Below are positions 26,282-34,337 of a stretch of DNA of 64,000 nt, in pieces. The stretch's first letter is position 1. Every line of letters begins with the position of its first letter. The stretch is taken from NCBI GenBank assembly GCA_050944355.1, contig JBMNQX010000006.1:1-64000 (forward strand), read 5' to 3'. The notes beneath the pieces were generated by a model, which made no database searches, had not been told where the DNA came from, and saw only the letters and a program-made list of their open reading frames with translations. Made by a program: the position numbers and the translations under genes. This DNA is from UBA4285 sp050944355. Lineage in GTDB: Bacteria; Bacillota; Clostridia; Lachnospirales; Lachnospiraceae.

Positions 26282-26541
26282 GCGCGGTCCGCTTCGAGCG
26301 AAGATGAACAGACGTTACCGGACTGACCTGCTCGGCTCAGGCGCCCTTCCGGCACATGAAAGCTTCCGCTTAGTGCTGCTTCATTCCTGACCTGACACGG
26401 TTCACGGATTTCCATTGCGGAAGACCCGGGCTTCAACGCCGTCCTGACCGGGCTGCTCTGCCCGCCTTTGTCCTCAGTCGGACCAACACCCCTGCTGTAG
26501 CGGATTGCAGGTTCAGGGGACCGCTGCTCCCCCGGCTGCGC
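26282..26541 (-). ncRNA. ffs: Signal recognition particle RNA, large bacterial type
   Basis: About 260 nt. On the minus strand it contains the conserved SRP helix 8 core GTGAACCGTGTCAGGTC followed by AGGAATGAAGCAGCAC, the Ffh-binding loop. The 5' segment TGCGCAGCCG can pair with the 3' segment CGGACCGCGCA, closing the molecule as in Bacillus-type scRNA with an Alu-like domain. A T-rich tract (26273-26281) marks the 3' end. The adjacency to dnaX is common in Firmicutes. Ends are estimated to within a few bases. Confidence 0.93.
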
Positions 26542-26548
26542 AAGTTTC

Positions 26549-26578
26549 ATTATACCGGCCGGCCGCCCTTCTTGTCAA
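26549..26578 (-). promoter_or_regulatory. SRP RNA promoter
   Basis: On the minus strand TTGACA (26578-26573), an 18-bp spacer and TATAAT (26554-26549), both boxes perfect. The -35 box is shared in antisense with the tadA promoter. Confidence 0.9.
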
Positions 26579-26602
26579 TTGTCGCGGGAGCCGTGCTATA
26601 CT
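26572..26602 (+). promoter_or_regulatory. tadA promoter, overlapping the SRP RNA -35 box
   Basis: TTGTCA (26572-26577), 19-bp spacer, TATACT (26597-26602). The -35 falls on the complement of the SRP RNA -35 because TTGTCAA reads TTGACAA on the other strand. A -35 one step weaker and a longer spacer suggest lower output than the RNA promoter. Confidence 0.65.
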
Positions 26603-26623
26603 TATCTGAAAAGGAGAAAACGC

Positions 26624-27148
26624 GTGATTCCACAGGATTTGTCAAGAGAAGAAAATGATCAGGATGCCGTATTTATGAAGGAAGCGCTGAAGCAGGCAAA
26701 ACGCGCCGCAAAGATCGGCGAAGTTCCGATCGGATGCGTCATCGTGCGGGACGGCAAAGTCATCGCGCGCGGTTACAACCGCCGCAACACGGACCACACG
26801 GCACTCGGCCACGCGGAGATCACCGCGATCCGGCGCGCCAGCCGCGCCGTCGGAGACTGGCGGCTCGAAGACTGTACGATATACATCACGCTGGAACCGT
26901 GCCCGATGTGTGCCGGGGCCATCGTCCAGGCCCGGATTCCCGACGTCGTGATCGGCGCTGACAATCCGAAAGCCGGGTGCGCGGGCTCTGTCATTAATCT
27001 GCTGCAGATGCCCGGGCTGAATCACCGCTGCCGGATCACACGGGGCGTTCTCTCAGACGCCTGCTCACGGCTGCTGAAAGATTTTTTCGCAGCCATGCGC
27101 GAAAAAAAGCGCGGGGAAAAGCAAGCCTCTTCCCCGCCGAAACCGTAA
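26624..27148 (+). CDS. tadA: tRNA-specific adenosine deaminase TadA
   Basis: Converts adenosine-34 to inosine in tRNA-Arg(ACG). 174 residues. Zinc deaminase motifs GHAEITAI (HAE, catalytic Glu) and PCPMCAGAIVQARI (PCxxC), plus VPIGCVIVRDG near the N-terminus. GTG 26624 is the start: AAGGAG lies 9 nt upstream, and earlier in-frame TTG at 26579 lies inside the promoter. The C-terminal Lys/Pro-rich end coincides with the terminator hairpin of the convergent rsmA. Divergent from the SRP RNA. Confidence 0.95.
   Translation: MIPQDLSREENDQDAVFMKEALKQAKRAAKIGEVPIGCVIVRDGKVIARGYNRRNTDHTALGHAEITAIRRASRAVGDWRLEDCTIYITLEPCPMCAGAIVQARIPDVVIGADNPKAGCAGSVINLLQMPGLNHRCRITRGVLSDACSRLLKDFFAAMREKKRGEKQASSPPKP
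27102..27137 (-). terminator. Terminator of metG-tatD-rsmA, embedded in the 3' end of tadA
   Basis: Stem GCGGGGAA/TTCCCCGC (27111-27118 and 27130-27137), 11-nt loop, then on the minus strand GC and seven T (27108-27102). It lies wholly inside the tadA coding region, 14 bp beyond the rsmA stop. Confidence 0.85.
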
Positions 27149-27150
27149 AT

Positions 27151-28014
27151 TCACTTTTGACAGAGCCGGTCGGACAGCCGCGCGAACTGTTCGAGGCTCA
27201 GCGTCTCGCCGCGCACCTGCGGCGAAAGTCCCTCGGCCGCAAGCGCCTGCGCGGCCTGCTGCTTTGAAAGCCCCAGCGCTCCGGAAGACACCGCGTTGAC
27301 CATCGTCTTGCGCCGCTGCCCGAAGGCCGCCTTAATCAGGCGGAACAGAAATTCCTCATCTTTGACGGCCACAGCCGGTTTATCAAACAGTTTCAGGTGC
27401 AGAACCGCCGAATCCACATTCGGGCTCGGCATGAACGAAGACGCCGGGACGTCCAGAACAACTTCCGGGCGGGCCCTGTACTGAACCGCCAGGCTCAGCA
27501 CGCCGTACGCCTTTGTGCCGGGGCCTGCCTGAACGCGCTCTGCCACTTCCTTCTGCACCATCACCGTGATGGACTCAAAGCCCGCGCCCGACTCCAGAAG
27601 TTCCATTAAAATCGGCGTCGTTATGTAATAGGGAAGGTTTGCGACGACCTTGACCGGCCGGCCTTCTCCTTTTTCTCTCACGAGCGCGCGAAGATCCACC
27701 TTCAGGATATCGCCGCAGATCACCTCCGTGTTGTCATATCCGGACAGCGTCTCCTTCAGGACCTGAACCAGATCCCGGTCAATCTCCACCGCCGTCACAG
27801 AGTGCGCGTGCTCGGCGAGCACCTGCGTCATCGTCCCGATGCCCGGCCCGATCTCGATCACCGCGTCTTCTTCCGTGATGCCGGCGCTGCTCACAATGTC
27901 CTCGACCACATCTTCGCGGATCAGAAAATTCTGCCCGAAGCGCTTGCGGAACCGGATGCCGTACCGGTCAAGAACGCGGCGAACAGCACCCGGATTGGAA
28001 AGATGTTCATACAT
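27151..28014 (-). CDS. rsmA: 16S rRNA adenine dimethyltransferase RsmA (KsgA)
   Basis: Dimethylates A1518 and A1519 in the 16S rRNA 3' hairpin. 287 residues with SAM motif EIGPGIGTMTQVL, acidic loop AVEIDRDLV, the catalytic NLPYYITTPI, and FMPSPNVDSAVLHL. Its start overlaps the end of the TatD gene by 8 bp. Three bp separate it from the tadA stop on the opposite strand. Confidence 0.97.
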   Translation of the reverse strand: MYEHLSNPGAVRRVLDRYGIRFRKRFGQNFLIREDVVEDIVSSAGITEEDAVIEIGPGIGTMTQVLAEHAHSVTAVEIDRDLVQVLKETLSGYDNTEVICGDILKVDLRALVREKGEGRPVKVVANLPYYITTPILMELLESGAGFESITVMVQKEVAERVQAGPGTKAYGVLSLAVQYRARPEVVLDVPASSFMPSPNVDSAVLHLKLFDKPAVAVKDEEFLFRLIKAAFGQRRKTMVNAVSSGALGLSKQQAAQALAAEGLSPQVRGETLSLEQFARLSDRLCQK

Positions 28015-28768
28015 GGAAGAATCTCCTTGCGTTTTCGGCTGTGGCGCGGATGACCTCTTCCGGCGTCACACCCCTTAACTCTGCGATTTTCTCTGCCACA
28101 TACGGCAGGTTCAGCGAACTGTTCCGCGTCCCCCGCACAGGCTCAGGCGCCATGTACGGGCAGTCCGTCTCAAGCAGAATGCGGTCGGCCGGGAGCATCT
28201 TCACGACTTCTTTCAGCTTCTTTGTCTTCCTGAACGTCAGAGCGCCGCCGATTCCGAAATACAGCCCCATCCTGACAAATGTGGCCGCACTCTCCACCGA
28301 ATACGAATAGCAGTGCAGCACCGTGTTCACGGGAACGCCCCATGCTCTCAGAATGTCTTCGGTGTCTTTTTCCGCGTCCCGCGAGTGAATGATCACGGGG
28401 AGGTTCAGGCGCGCCGCCATGTCAAGCTGCCTGACAAATGCTTTTTTCTGCACATCCCGCGGCGGGTCGGGCCAGTGATAGTCGAGCCCGATTTCGCCGA
28501 CCGCCACGGTTTTGGGATCGGCGGCGAGCTTCTCCAGTTCCCGGATGTTCCCGTCGTCCTCCTCGCCTGCGGCGTCCGGGTGCAGGCCGACGGCCGCGTA
28601 CATAAAATCATACTGTCCCGCGAGATGGACACTGGCGCGGCTCGTCTCCATCGAGGATCCCACATTTACCACGGGAGATATGCCGCGGACCGGCAGACTC
28701 CTGATGAGAGCCTCCCGGTCCGCGTCAAACGCCCTGTCTTCATAGTGAGCGTGTGTTTCAAATATCAT
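28007..28768 (-). CDS. TatD-family metal-dependent hydrolase
   Basis: 253-residue TIM-barrel with metal ligands in ETHAHYED, VGEIGLDYHW, VIIHSRDAEKD and LLETDCPYMAP. Family members are 3'-5' exonucleases or deoxyribonucleases; the metG-tatD-rsmA order is conserved in Firmicutes, often with a 5S rRNA-maturation nuclease gene between, which is not present here. It starts 21 bp after metG. Confidence 0.94.
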   Translation of the reverse strand: MIFETHAHYEDRAFDADREALIRSLPVRGISPVVNVGSSMETSRASVHLAGQYDFMYAAVGLHPDAAGEEDDGNIRELEKLAADPKTVAVGEIGLDYHWPDPPRDVQKKAFVRQLDMAARLNLPVIIHSRDAEKDTEDILRAWGVPVNTVLHCYSYSVESAATFVRMGLYFGIGGALTFRKTKKLKEVVKMLPADRILLETDCPYMAPEPVRGTRNSSLNLPYVAEKIAELRGVTPEEVIRATAENARRFFHV

Positions 28769-28789
28769 AAGTCTTGAAAACTCCGTCTG

Positions 28790-30739
28790 TCATCCGACTT
28801 CCGAACCCGCGATCATGTCGCGGTCCAGTGTCAGCACACTGATTCCGCCCTTTTCGTCGATCGCCGCGAGAATCATGCCCTGCGACTCGACGCCGCAGAG
28901 TTTCGCCGGCTTTAAGTTCGTCACGACGACGACCTTCTTGCCGACCATCTCCTCCGGCTTGTACGAACCGCGGATTCCGGACACAATCTGGCGCACTTCG
29001 TTTCCGACCCGGATCTGTGAGACAACAAGCTTCTTCGACTTCTTCACCGGCTCGCACTTGAGCACCTCGCCGACCTGCAGCTGAATCTTGTTGAAGTCGT
29101 CGATCGTGATCTCCGGCTTCTTCTCGATTTCCGGATACTTCACGCCGCCGTTTCTCTGCTTCTCTTCGATCACGGCGACCTTTTCCATGATCTCCTTCGG
29201 GTCCTTTCTCATGAAGAGGATCTCCGGCTTGTCCGTCACCTTCGTCCCGGACGGATACAGTCCGAACGTATCCAGCGTGTCAAAATCGCGCGCCTTCGTG
29301 TTCAGCTGAGCGAAAATCTTTTCGGCCGTCTCCGGGAGGAACGGGGCGAGAAGCGAAGACGCCATCACGATTCCCTCGGTCAGGTTGTAGAGAACGGTCG
29401 CCAGGCGGTCTTTCTTCGCCTCGTCGCGGGCCAGAACCCACGGCTCCGTCTCGTCGATATATTTGTTCAGACGCTTGTAGACAGTGAAAATCTCCGTCAG
29501 GGCATCCGCCACATGCAGCGTGTCCATCGCCGCCTTCACCCTGGCAAATGCTCCCGTGACGACCGCCTTCAGATCATCATCGACCGGCTCCGAAACGCCT
29601 TTGTCGCAGACAACGCCGCCGAAGTATTTGTTGCTCATGGCGATGGTGCGGTTTACGAGGTTCCCGAGCGTGTTGGCGAGGTCCGAGTTCGTGCGCTCTG
29701 TCATCAGATCCCAGGTGATGACGCCGTCGTTTTCGTACGGCATCTCGTGCAGGCAGAAGTAGCGCACGGCATCGACGCCGTAGAGATCGGCCAGATCATC
29801 CGCGTAGATGACGTTGCCCTTGCTCTTGCTCATCTTCTCGCCGCCCTGCAGCAGCCACGGGTGGCCGAACACTTTCTTCGGGAGCGGAAGGTCAAGAGCC
29901 ATCAGGAAAATCGGCCAGTAAATCGTGTGGAAACGGATGATGTCCTTGCCGATCAGCTGAAGATCCGCGGGCCAGTACTTCTTAAACTGATCCGAGCTGT
30001 TTCCGTCGGCGTCATAGCCGATGCCCGTGATATAGTTCGTCAGGGCGTCCAGCCATACGTATACGATGTGTTTCGGGTCGAAATCCACCGGAATGCCCCA
30101 GGAGAACGATGTTCTCGAGACGCACAGATCCTGCAGGCCCGGCAGAAGGAAGTTTTTCATCATCTCGTTCTTGCGCGATACCGGCTGGATGAATTCCGGA
30201 TGTGTATTTATGTAATCGATCAGTCTCGGCGCGTACTTGCTCATGCGGAAGAAATAGGCGTCTTCCTTTTCCTCGTGAACCGTGCTGCCGCAGACCGGAC
30301 ATTTGTCACCGTCGACCAGCTGGGATTTTGTGTAGAACGCCTCGCACTCGGTGCAGTACATGCCCTCGTACTTGCCGAGGTAGATGTCGCCCTGATCATA
30401 GAGCTTTTTGAAAATCTTCTGCACCTGCTTTTCGTGGTCCGCGTCGGTGGTGCGGATGAAGCGGTCGTACGATGTGTTCATCAGATCCCAGATGCGCTTG
30501 ATTTCACCGGCCTTTTCGTCGACAAATTCCTTCGGCGTCATGCCGGCCTTCTTCGCGCGGTCCTCAATCTTCTGTCCGTGCTCGTCAGACCCTGTCTGGA
30601 AATGAACGTCGTACCCCTCACAGCGCTTCCATCTGGCAATGGCGTCCGCCATGATGATTTCGTACGTATTGCCGATGTGCGGCTTGCCGGATGTATAGGC
30701 AATGGCCGTCGTAATATAATACGGTCCCTTGTTCTGCAT
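28790..30739 (-). CDS. metG: Methionyl-tRNA synthetase
   Basis: 649 residues. Class I synthetase with HIGN in SGKPHIGNTYE, a zinc knuckle (CTECEAF, then KCPVCGSTV), KMSKSKGNV, an anticodon-binding domain, and a C-terminal EMAP/Trbp111-type tRNA-binding OB fold (about 545-649; EVLKCEPVKKSKKLVVSQI). The fused C-domain is usual in Firmicutes. The leader is short (about 55 nt) and has no T-box, so control is by its strong promoter or by the 5' hairpin. Confidence 0.97.
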   Translation of the reverse strand: MQNKGPYYITTAIAYTSGKPHIGNTYEIIMADAIARWKRCEGYDVHFQTGSDEHGQKIEDRAKKAGMTPKEFVDEKAGEIKRIWDLMNTSYDRFIRTTDADHEKQVQKIFKKLYDQGDIYLGKYEGMYCTECEAFYTKSQLVDGDKCPVCGSTVHEEKEDAYFFRMSKYAPRLIDYINTHPEFIQPVSRKNEMMKNFLLPGLQDLCVSRTSFSWGIPVDFDPKHIVYVWLDALTNYITGIGYDADGNSSDQFKKYWPADLQLIGKDIIRFHTIYWPIFLMALDLPLPKKVFGHPWLLQGGEKMSKSKGNVIYADDLADLYGVDAVRYFCLHEMPYENDGVITWDLMTERTNSDLANTLGNLVNRTIAMSNKYFGGVVCDKGVSEPVDDDLKAVVTGAFARVKAAMDTLHVADALTEIFTVYKRLNKYIDETEPWVLARDEAKKDRLATVLYNLTEGIVMASSLLAPFLPETAEKIFAQLNTKARDFDTLDTFGLYPSGTKVTDKPEILFMRKDPKEIMEKVAVIEEKQRNGGVKYPEIEKKPEITIDDFNKIQLQVGEVLKCEPVKKSKKLVVSQIRVGNEVRQIVSGIRGSYKPEEMVGKKVVVVTNLKPAKLCGVESQGMILAAIDEKGGISVLTLDRDMIAGSEVG

Positions 30740-30755
30740 AGATGACTCCTTTCCC

Positions 30756-30775
30756 CGCGGACAAATGAGTCCGCG
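30756..30775 (-). promoter_or_regulatory. Hairpin just upstream of the metG ribosome site
   Basis: Stem CGCGGAC/GTCCGCG (30756-30762 with 30769-30775) in the metG leader, ending about 2 nt before GGGGAAAGGAG. It could tune translation initiation or mRNA stability. Confidence 0.45.
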
Positions 30776-30799
30776 CGCCGCGGTGCGCCCGCAGACTTC

Positions 30800-30828
30800 A
30801 GTTTACTTGCGTTTCCGCGGACTGTCAA
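30800..30828 (-). promoter_or_regulatory. metG promoter
   Basis: On the minus strand TTGACA (30828-30823), 17-bp spacer, TAAACT (30805-30800), giving a leader of about 55 nt. It separates metG from the thiamine operon upstream. Confidence 0.82.
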
Positions 30829-30862
30829 GGCTGCGCCCGCGCGGGCACAGGCCCCGCGCCCT

Positions 30863-31519
30863 TTACGCAAAATCGCCCGTCACGACGTCCGCCGTCTCCC
30901 GGATGGCCGGCCATTCCTTCCGGTCCCACCCGTCGAGAATTCCGACCGTTCTGAATCCTGCCGCCTTCGCCGTCTGAAGAGCATAGAGCGCATCCTCGTA
31001 GACCCAGATGTCCTCCGGCCGCGCCGCAAAACGCCTCGCGCACTCAAGATACAGATCCGGCTTCGCCTTGCTGCCGTATACTTCGCTTGACAGGGCGAAT
31101 TCAAACGCCCCCGCGACGCCGAGTCTGCCCAGGCAGATCCGCACATTTTCCGGGTCGCTCGCCGAAGCCACGCAGCAGCGCGTCCCGCACGAGCGCAGAT
31201 ACGAAAGATACTCACTCACGCCCGGCTTCAGTTTCACGTCGCGCCGGTAGTGTTCCTGCATCAGACCGTTGATCTCGTCCGCCACCTGCTTCGGCGTCAT
31301 TTTCCACCCGTATGTCTTCACCATCAGCGCCGAACTCTCGGAAATCGTCTGCTTGTCGAGCACCGAGAGAACCGGCGCGGCGTCCTCATCCGATACGCCC
31401 TTGTCTTTTAAGTATTCCGATCCCAGCGTCATCCAGTACTCCATGGAATCCACAAGGGTTCCGTCCATATCAAAAATGGCAAATGCGGGACGCATCTGCC
31501 ATACGCGGTCCTGATTCAT
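30863..31519 (-). CDS. HAD-superfamily phosphatase in the thiamine salvage operon
   Basis: 218 residues, beta-phosphoglucomutase-like subgroup: FDMDGTLVDSMEYW (nucleophile Asp and the general acid Asp two residues on), VASASDP, KAKPDLYLECARR and WVYEDALYALQTAKAAGF. The start overlaps the thiM stop by 4 bp, so it belongs to the TPP-riboswitch operon. A role in dephosphorylating a thiamine or pyrimidine phosphate is inferred only from position. A preferred alternative is a general sugar-phosphate phosphatase. Confidence 0.88.
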   Translation of the reverse strand: MNQDRVWQMRPAFAIFDMDGTLVDSMEYWMTLGSEYLKDKGVSDEDAAPVLSVLDKQTISESSALMVKTYGWKMTPKQVADEINGLMQEHYRRDVKLKPGVSEYLSYLRSCGTRCCVASASDPENVRICLGRLGVAGAFEFALSSEVYGSKAKPDLYLECARRFAARPEDIWVYEDALYALQTAKAAGFRTVGILDGWDRKEWPAIRETADVVTGDFA

Positions 31520-32340
31520 GCTTTCACCTCAAACCGCTGTTTTGCCTCAAACTGTTCCCGGCTCAGCGTGAAGACGGAGTCGATCAGGTCCGTCCGAAAC
31601 GACGCGTTCCCGCTTCCCCGGGCGATTCGCTTTTCTTCCGCGAGTTCCCCGGCCACGCCCATGACCGCGACGGACGCGAGCGCCGCCTCAAACGGCCTGT
31701 CCGGCGCGGCTCCGATAAAGCCGCCCATCAGGCTTGTGAGCATACAGCCGCTGCCGGTAATCCGCGCCATCGTCGCGCAGCCATTTCTCACGAATGCAGT
31801 TCTCCTGCCGTCGGACACGACGTCGATGACGCCCGAGAGCGCCACGACGCTGCCGAGTTTTGCCGAGAGCGCGCGGACCATTTCCGCTGTCTCGCTTATA
31901 TTTTCCTCTGTCACCTCGTCGGAGAGCGCCACGTCGACGCCGCGTCCGGACACGGCCTTGCCCGCCAGCGCCCGGATCTCGGTGGCGTTCCCGCGGATCG
32001 CCGCAAAATGCACATCTTTAAGCAGCTGCGCGGCGACGTCCCGGCGAAGTCTCGTGCCCCCGGCGGCCACTGGGTCGAGAACCACCGGAATGCCGCACCG
32101 GTTCGCCTCCTGCCCCGCGCTGATCATCGAGTCCGAATACTCGATCGCGCCCATGTTGCAGACCAGCGCCTGCATGCGCCGCACGGCCTCCGCCGCCTCC
32201 CGGATGTCCATGGTCATGGCCGGCGACGCGCCCGCCGCCAAGAGGATGTTCGCGCAGTCATTCACCGTCACGATATTCGTGATGCACTGAACGCCCGGAT
32301 TTTTCTTCTGTGTCTCTTCGTAAATGCTGTAAAGGTCCAT
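31516..32340 (-). CDS. thiM: Hydroxyethylthiazole kinase ThiM
   Basis: Phosphorylates the thiamine thiazole moiety for salvage. 274 residues, ribokinase-like fold: QCITNIVTVNDCANILLAAG at the N-terminus, ASPAMTMD, LDPVAAGGT, RGNATEIRALAG, and ITGSGCMLTSLMGGF with the anion hole and catalytic Cys region. AAGAGG precedes ATG 32340. Second downstream partner of ThiW in the same operon. Confidence 0.97.
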   Translation of the reverse strand: MDLYSIYEETQKKNPGVQCITNIVTVNDCANILLAAGASPAMTMDIREAAEAVRRMQALVCNMGAIEYSDSMISAGQEANRCGIPVVLDPVAAGGTRLRRDVAAQLLKDVHFAAIRGNATEIRALAGKAVSGRGVDVALSDEVTEENISETAEMVRALSAKLGSVVALSGVIDVVSDGRRTAFVRNGCATMARITGSGCMLTSLMGGFIGAAPDRPFEAALASVAVMGVAGELAEEKRIARGSGNASFRTDLIDSVFTLSREQFEAKQRFEVKA

Positions 32341-32361
32341 AGCCTCTTGTTTCCTGTCTCT

Positions 32362-32934
32362 TCAGTCTTTTTTCCCGGCACTCATTTTTGCGGCCGCTGC
32401 CGCCGGCTTTGCCTGCCGGACATCGTCCGAGGTGAGAGCGGCCTGCATTCTCGCGAGCGCGCCTGTCTTCTTCAAGATCAGGACCACCGCGACGCCCATC
32501 GCCGCGCCCATCGCCGCCGACGGAATATAGAACGGAATGTAGAACCACCAGTTCGGCTGCGTGACGCCGTAGAAATGCGTCATCAGCGGATACGCCACGG
32601 TCCCGCCGATAAAACCGGTGCCGACGACTTCGCCGACGGCCGTGAGAAAGACGTTGTGGAACTTCCGGTACATGAGCCCGCCCAAAATCGGCCCGAAAAT
32701 GGCGCCGACGACCGCCTGAATCGTGCGGCCGGTCATCATCCGCAGAATCCCCGCGAGAAACGCGGCCGCGCAGGCGTACCACGGCCCGAGCAGCACCGCC
32801 GCGATGACATCGACAAAATGCTGGAACGGAGCCATCTGCGGAAAATATACAAATGTACTCAGGACAAATGCAAGACAGCCCAGCATCGCCGTCAGAACCA
32901 TCTTGCGGATCGCAACCGTATGTCTGTCATTCAT
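32362..32934 (-). CDS. thiW: ECF transporter S component ThiW (thiazole uptake)
   Basis: 190 residues, five to six hydrophobic segments; begins with the S-component-like RKMVLTAMLGCLAFVLSTF, and contains AAFLAGILRMMTGRTIQAVVG cut by short loops. ThiW confers substrate specificity for the thiazole precursor; the shared ECF energizing module (EcfA, EcfA', EcfT) is not in the window. The start overlaps the previous gene by 8 bp. The Lys/Ala-rich end is cytoplasmic. Confidence 0.9.
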   Translation of the reverse strand: MNDRHTVAIRKMVLTAMLGCLAFVLSTFVYFPQMAPFQHFVDVIAAVLLGPWYACAAAFLAGILRMMTGRTIQAVVGAIFGPILGGLMYRKFHNVFLTAVGEVVGTGFIGGTVAYPLMTHFYGVTQPNWWFYIPFYIPSAAMGAAMGVAVVLILKKTGALARMQAALTSDDVRQAKPAAAAAKMSAGKKD

Positions 32935-33235
32935 GGCTGTCCGCCTTTCTGTGCTTGGCGGTCTTGTACTCCATTGTCATGACGCCTTTCGGCGCGTAGT
33001 TGATCTTTACATAGGTCATCACAGACGGAGCGCCCGCGTCGATGCAGATCTGCTGGCAGTTTTTGACGATTTCCATCAGCTGATCGTAATCGCCCTCCAT
33101 CACCGTCTCAAACGGATCCACTTCCATGTGCACGCCCTGCGAGCGGATATAGGCGATCACCTTGTCCACGATCCGCACGGTCGAGTCGTTGTCCGCCACC
33201 TTGGGCAGAACCTGAATGGCCACACTTGCGTTCAT
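32927..33235 (-). CDS. Thiamine-binding protein (MTH1187/YkoF-like)
   Basis: 102 residues. MNASVAIQVLPKV, then VDKVIAYIRSQGVHMEVDPFET and VMEGDYDQLMEIV match the small ferredoxin-like fold of the MTH1187/YqgV thiamine-binding family. ATG 33235 is chosen because AAGGAGGG lies 7 nt upstream; a longer frame back to 33316 would run into the riboswitch terminator. First gene of the TPP-controlled operon. Confidence 0.86.
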   Translation of the reverse strand: MNASVAIQVLPKVADNDSTVRIVDKVIAYIRSQGVHMEVDPFETVMEGDYDQLMEIVKNCQQICIDAGAPSVMTYVKINYAPKGVMTMEYKTAKHRKADSHE

Positions 33236-33283
33236 ATTCTTTCCCTCCTTATAAACACCCGGGGACCGGGCGGATACGCGCCA

Positions 33284-33317
33284 TAAAAATAAGGCGCCCC
33301 TGCTTATCAGGGACACC
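33284..33317 (-). terminator. Riboswitch expression-platform terminator
   Basis: 10-bp stem (33293-33302 with 33308-33317, two G-U pairs), 5-nt loop and a T-rich tract at 33291-33284, between the TPP aptamer and the first gene. It should form when TPP is bound. Confidence 0.82.
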
Positions 33318-33341
33318 CGGAACGTCAGTCTCGTATAATCG

Positions 33342-33430
33342 CATCCCTACGGCAGCATTATCCGCATCAGGTTAACGGGTCGAAGCCTTTACGCTCTTCC
33401 TCTCAGCCCCGCCTATCGGGGCTCCCCGGC
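33342..33430 (-). promoter_or_regulatory. TPP riboswitch (THI element) aptamer
   Basis: On the minus strand the conserved GGGGCTGAGAGGAAG, GACCCGTTAACCTGATGC and GGATAATGCTGCCGTAGGGA segments are all present in order, flanked by complementary GGGGAGCCCC sequences. Binding of thiamine pyrophosphate is expected to favour the downstream terminator and shut off the thiamine salvage operon. Confidence 0.96.
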
Positions 33431-33442
33431 AAATTTGTCATT

Positions 33443-33470
33443 ATTATAGCGCTCATCGTGAAAAATGCAA
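33443..33470 (-). promoter_or_regulatory. Promoter of the thiamine salvage operon
   Basis: On the minus strand TTGCAT (33470-33465), 16-bp spacer and perfect TATAAT (33448-33443), starting transcription just before the TPP aptamer. Confidence 0.75.
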
Positions 33471-33491
33471 CGCCCCGCTTGAGTTCACGGA

Positions 33492-34337
33492 TTACAGGAA
33501 ACAGCACATCGGATAGCCGCCCGTCATGCAGACAAGGCAGAGGCCGATCTGCAGGAGCGTCCCGAACACGGAATTCCAGCCGGTGCGGCCGTACTCTTTC
33601 TCGCCTGTCGAGGCGTAGGTTCCGCCGTTGCTGAGCTGCCTGTACAGATGCTGATAGGCCGGATTGTCCGGATCCAGCTGAACAGCGGTATTGGCATGCT
33701 GCAGCGCCATGGCCTGGTTGCCGGCCATGGAATTGGCCTGGGCGCTCAAGTAATACCAGCGGGCGTCGCGCTGCTGAATCTGCGCCAGAGTGTTGAGCGC
33801 TTCCTCCCAGCTGCCGTTGCGGATATAGGTCTGCGCCGCCCGCAGATGCATGGACGTTTCGTCATTTCCGTTGATCTGATCGCCCTGCTGGTTCTGGTAA
33901 TTGCCGAATCCGCCGCCGAAGAACTGACCGAACGGACCATAGCCCCACCAGGTCTGCTGATTCGGATCTCCGTACTGAGTTCCGCCGCCCTGGCCGTACG
34001 AACCGCCGTACTGCCCGTTTCCGTAACTCTGTCCGTAACCGCCGTAGCCGCCCTGGGAATATCCGCCGGAGCCGCTGCCGCCGTACGTCCCGGAGCTGCT
34101 GCCGTAACTCTGACCATAGCCCTGTCCGTAAGACCCGCTGCTGCCGTACGTGCGGTCGTGCATGATCTGCGTGTACGCCTGCTGTACCTCCTTGAACATC
34201 TCCTCGGCCTGCGCCTTGTTGGGGTTGTTCACATTGGCGTCCGGATGATACTTCCGGCTGAGCTTTCTGTATGCTTTTTTAATTTCTTCATCGGAGGCAT
34301 TTTCCGGCACTCCGAGAACATCATAAGGATTTCTCAT
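33492..34337 (-). CDS. DnaJ-domain protein with Gly/Tyr/Ser/Gln-rich low-complexity region and TPR
   Basis: 281 residues. J-domain at the N-terminus (MRNPYDVLGVPENASDEEIK, with HPD at 31-33), so it should stimulate an Hsp70 ATPase. Residues about 65-150 are a low-complexity stretch of repeated G-Y-G-Q and S-Y-G-like units, resembling prion-like domains of phase-separating proteins. A helical TPR-like part follows (about 165-245), and the end is hydrophobic and Cys-containing (CLVCMTGGYPMCCFL). It lacks the zinc finger and client domains of true DnaJ. ATG 34337 overlaps the preceding gene stop (ATGA), so the two are translated together; the longer frame from 34388 would cut into that gene. Confidence 0.88.
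   Translation of the reverse strand: MRNPYDVLGVPENASDEEIKKAYRKLSRKYHPDANVNNPNKAQAEEMFKEVQQAYTQIMHDRTYGSSGSYGQGYGQSYGSSSGTYGGSGSGGYSQGGYGGYGQSYGNGQYGGSYGQGGGTQYGDPNQQTWWGYGPFGQFFGGGFGNYQNQQGDQINGNDETSMHLRAAQTYIRNGSWEEALNTLAQIQQRDARWYYLSAQANSMAGNQAMALQHANTAVQLDPDNPAYQHLYRQLSNGGTYASTGEKEYGRTGWNSVFGTLLQIGLCLVCMTGGYPMCCFL

Noticed and set aside
26161..26550. 129-codon minus-strand frame
   Set aside because: Covers the SRP RNA gene, which explains the conserved sequence.
30729..30828. T-box riboswitch before metG
   Set aside because: The leader is only about 55 nt and lacks the T-box sequence and specifier stem.
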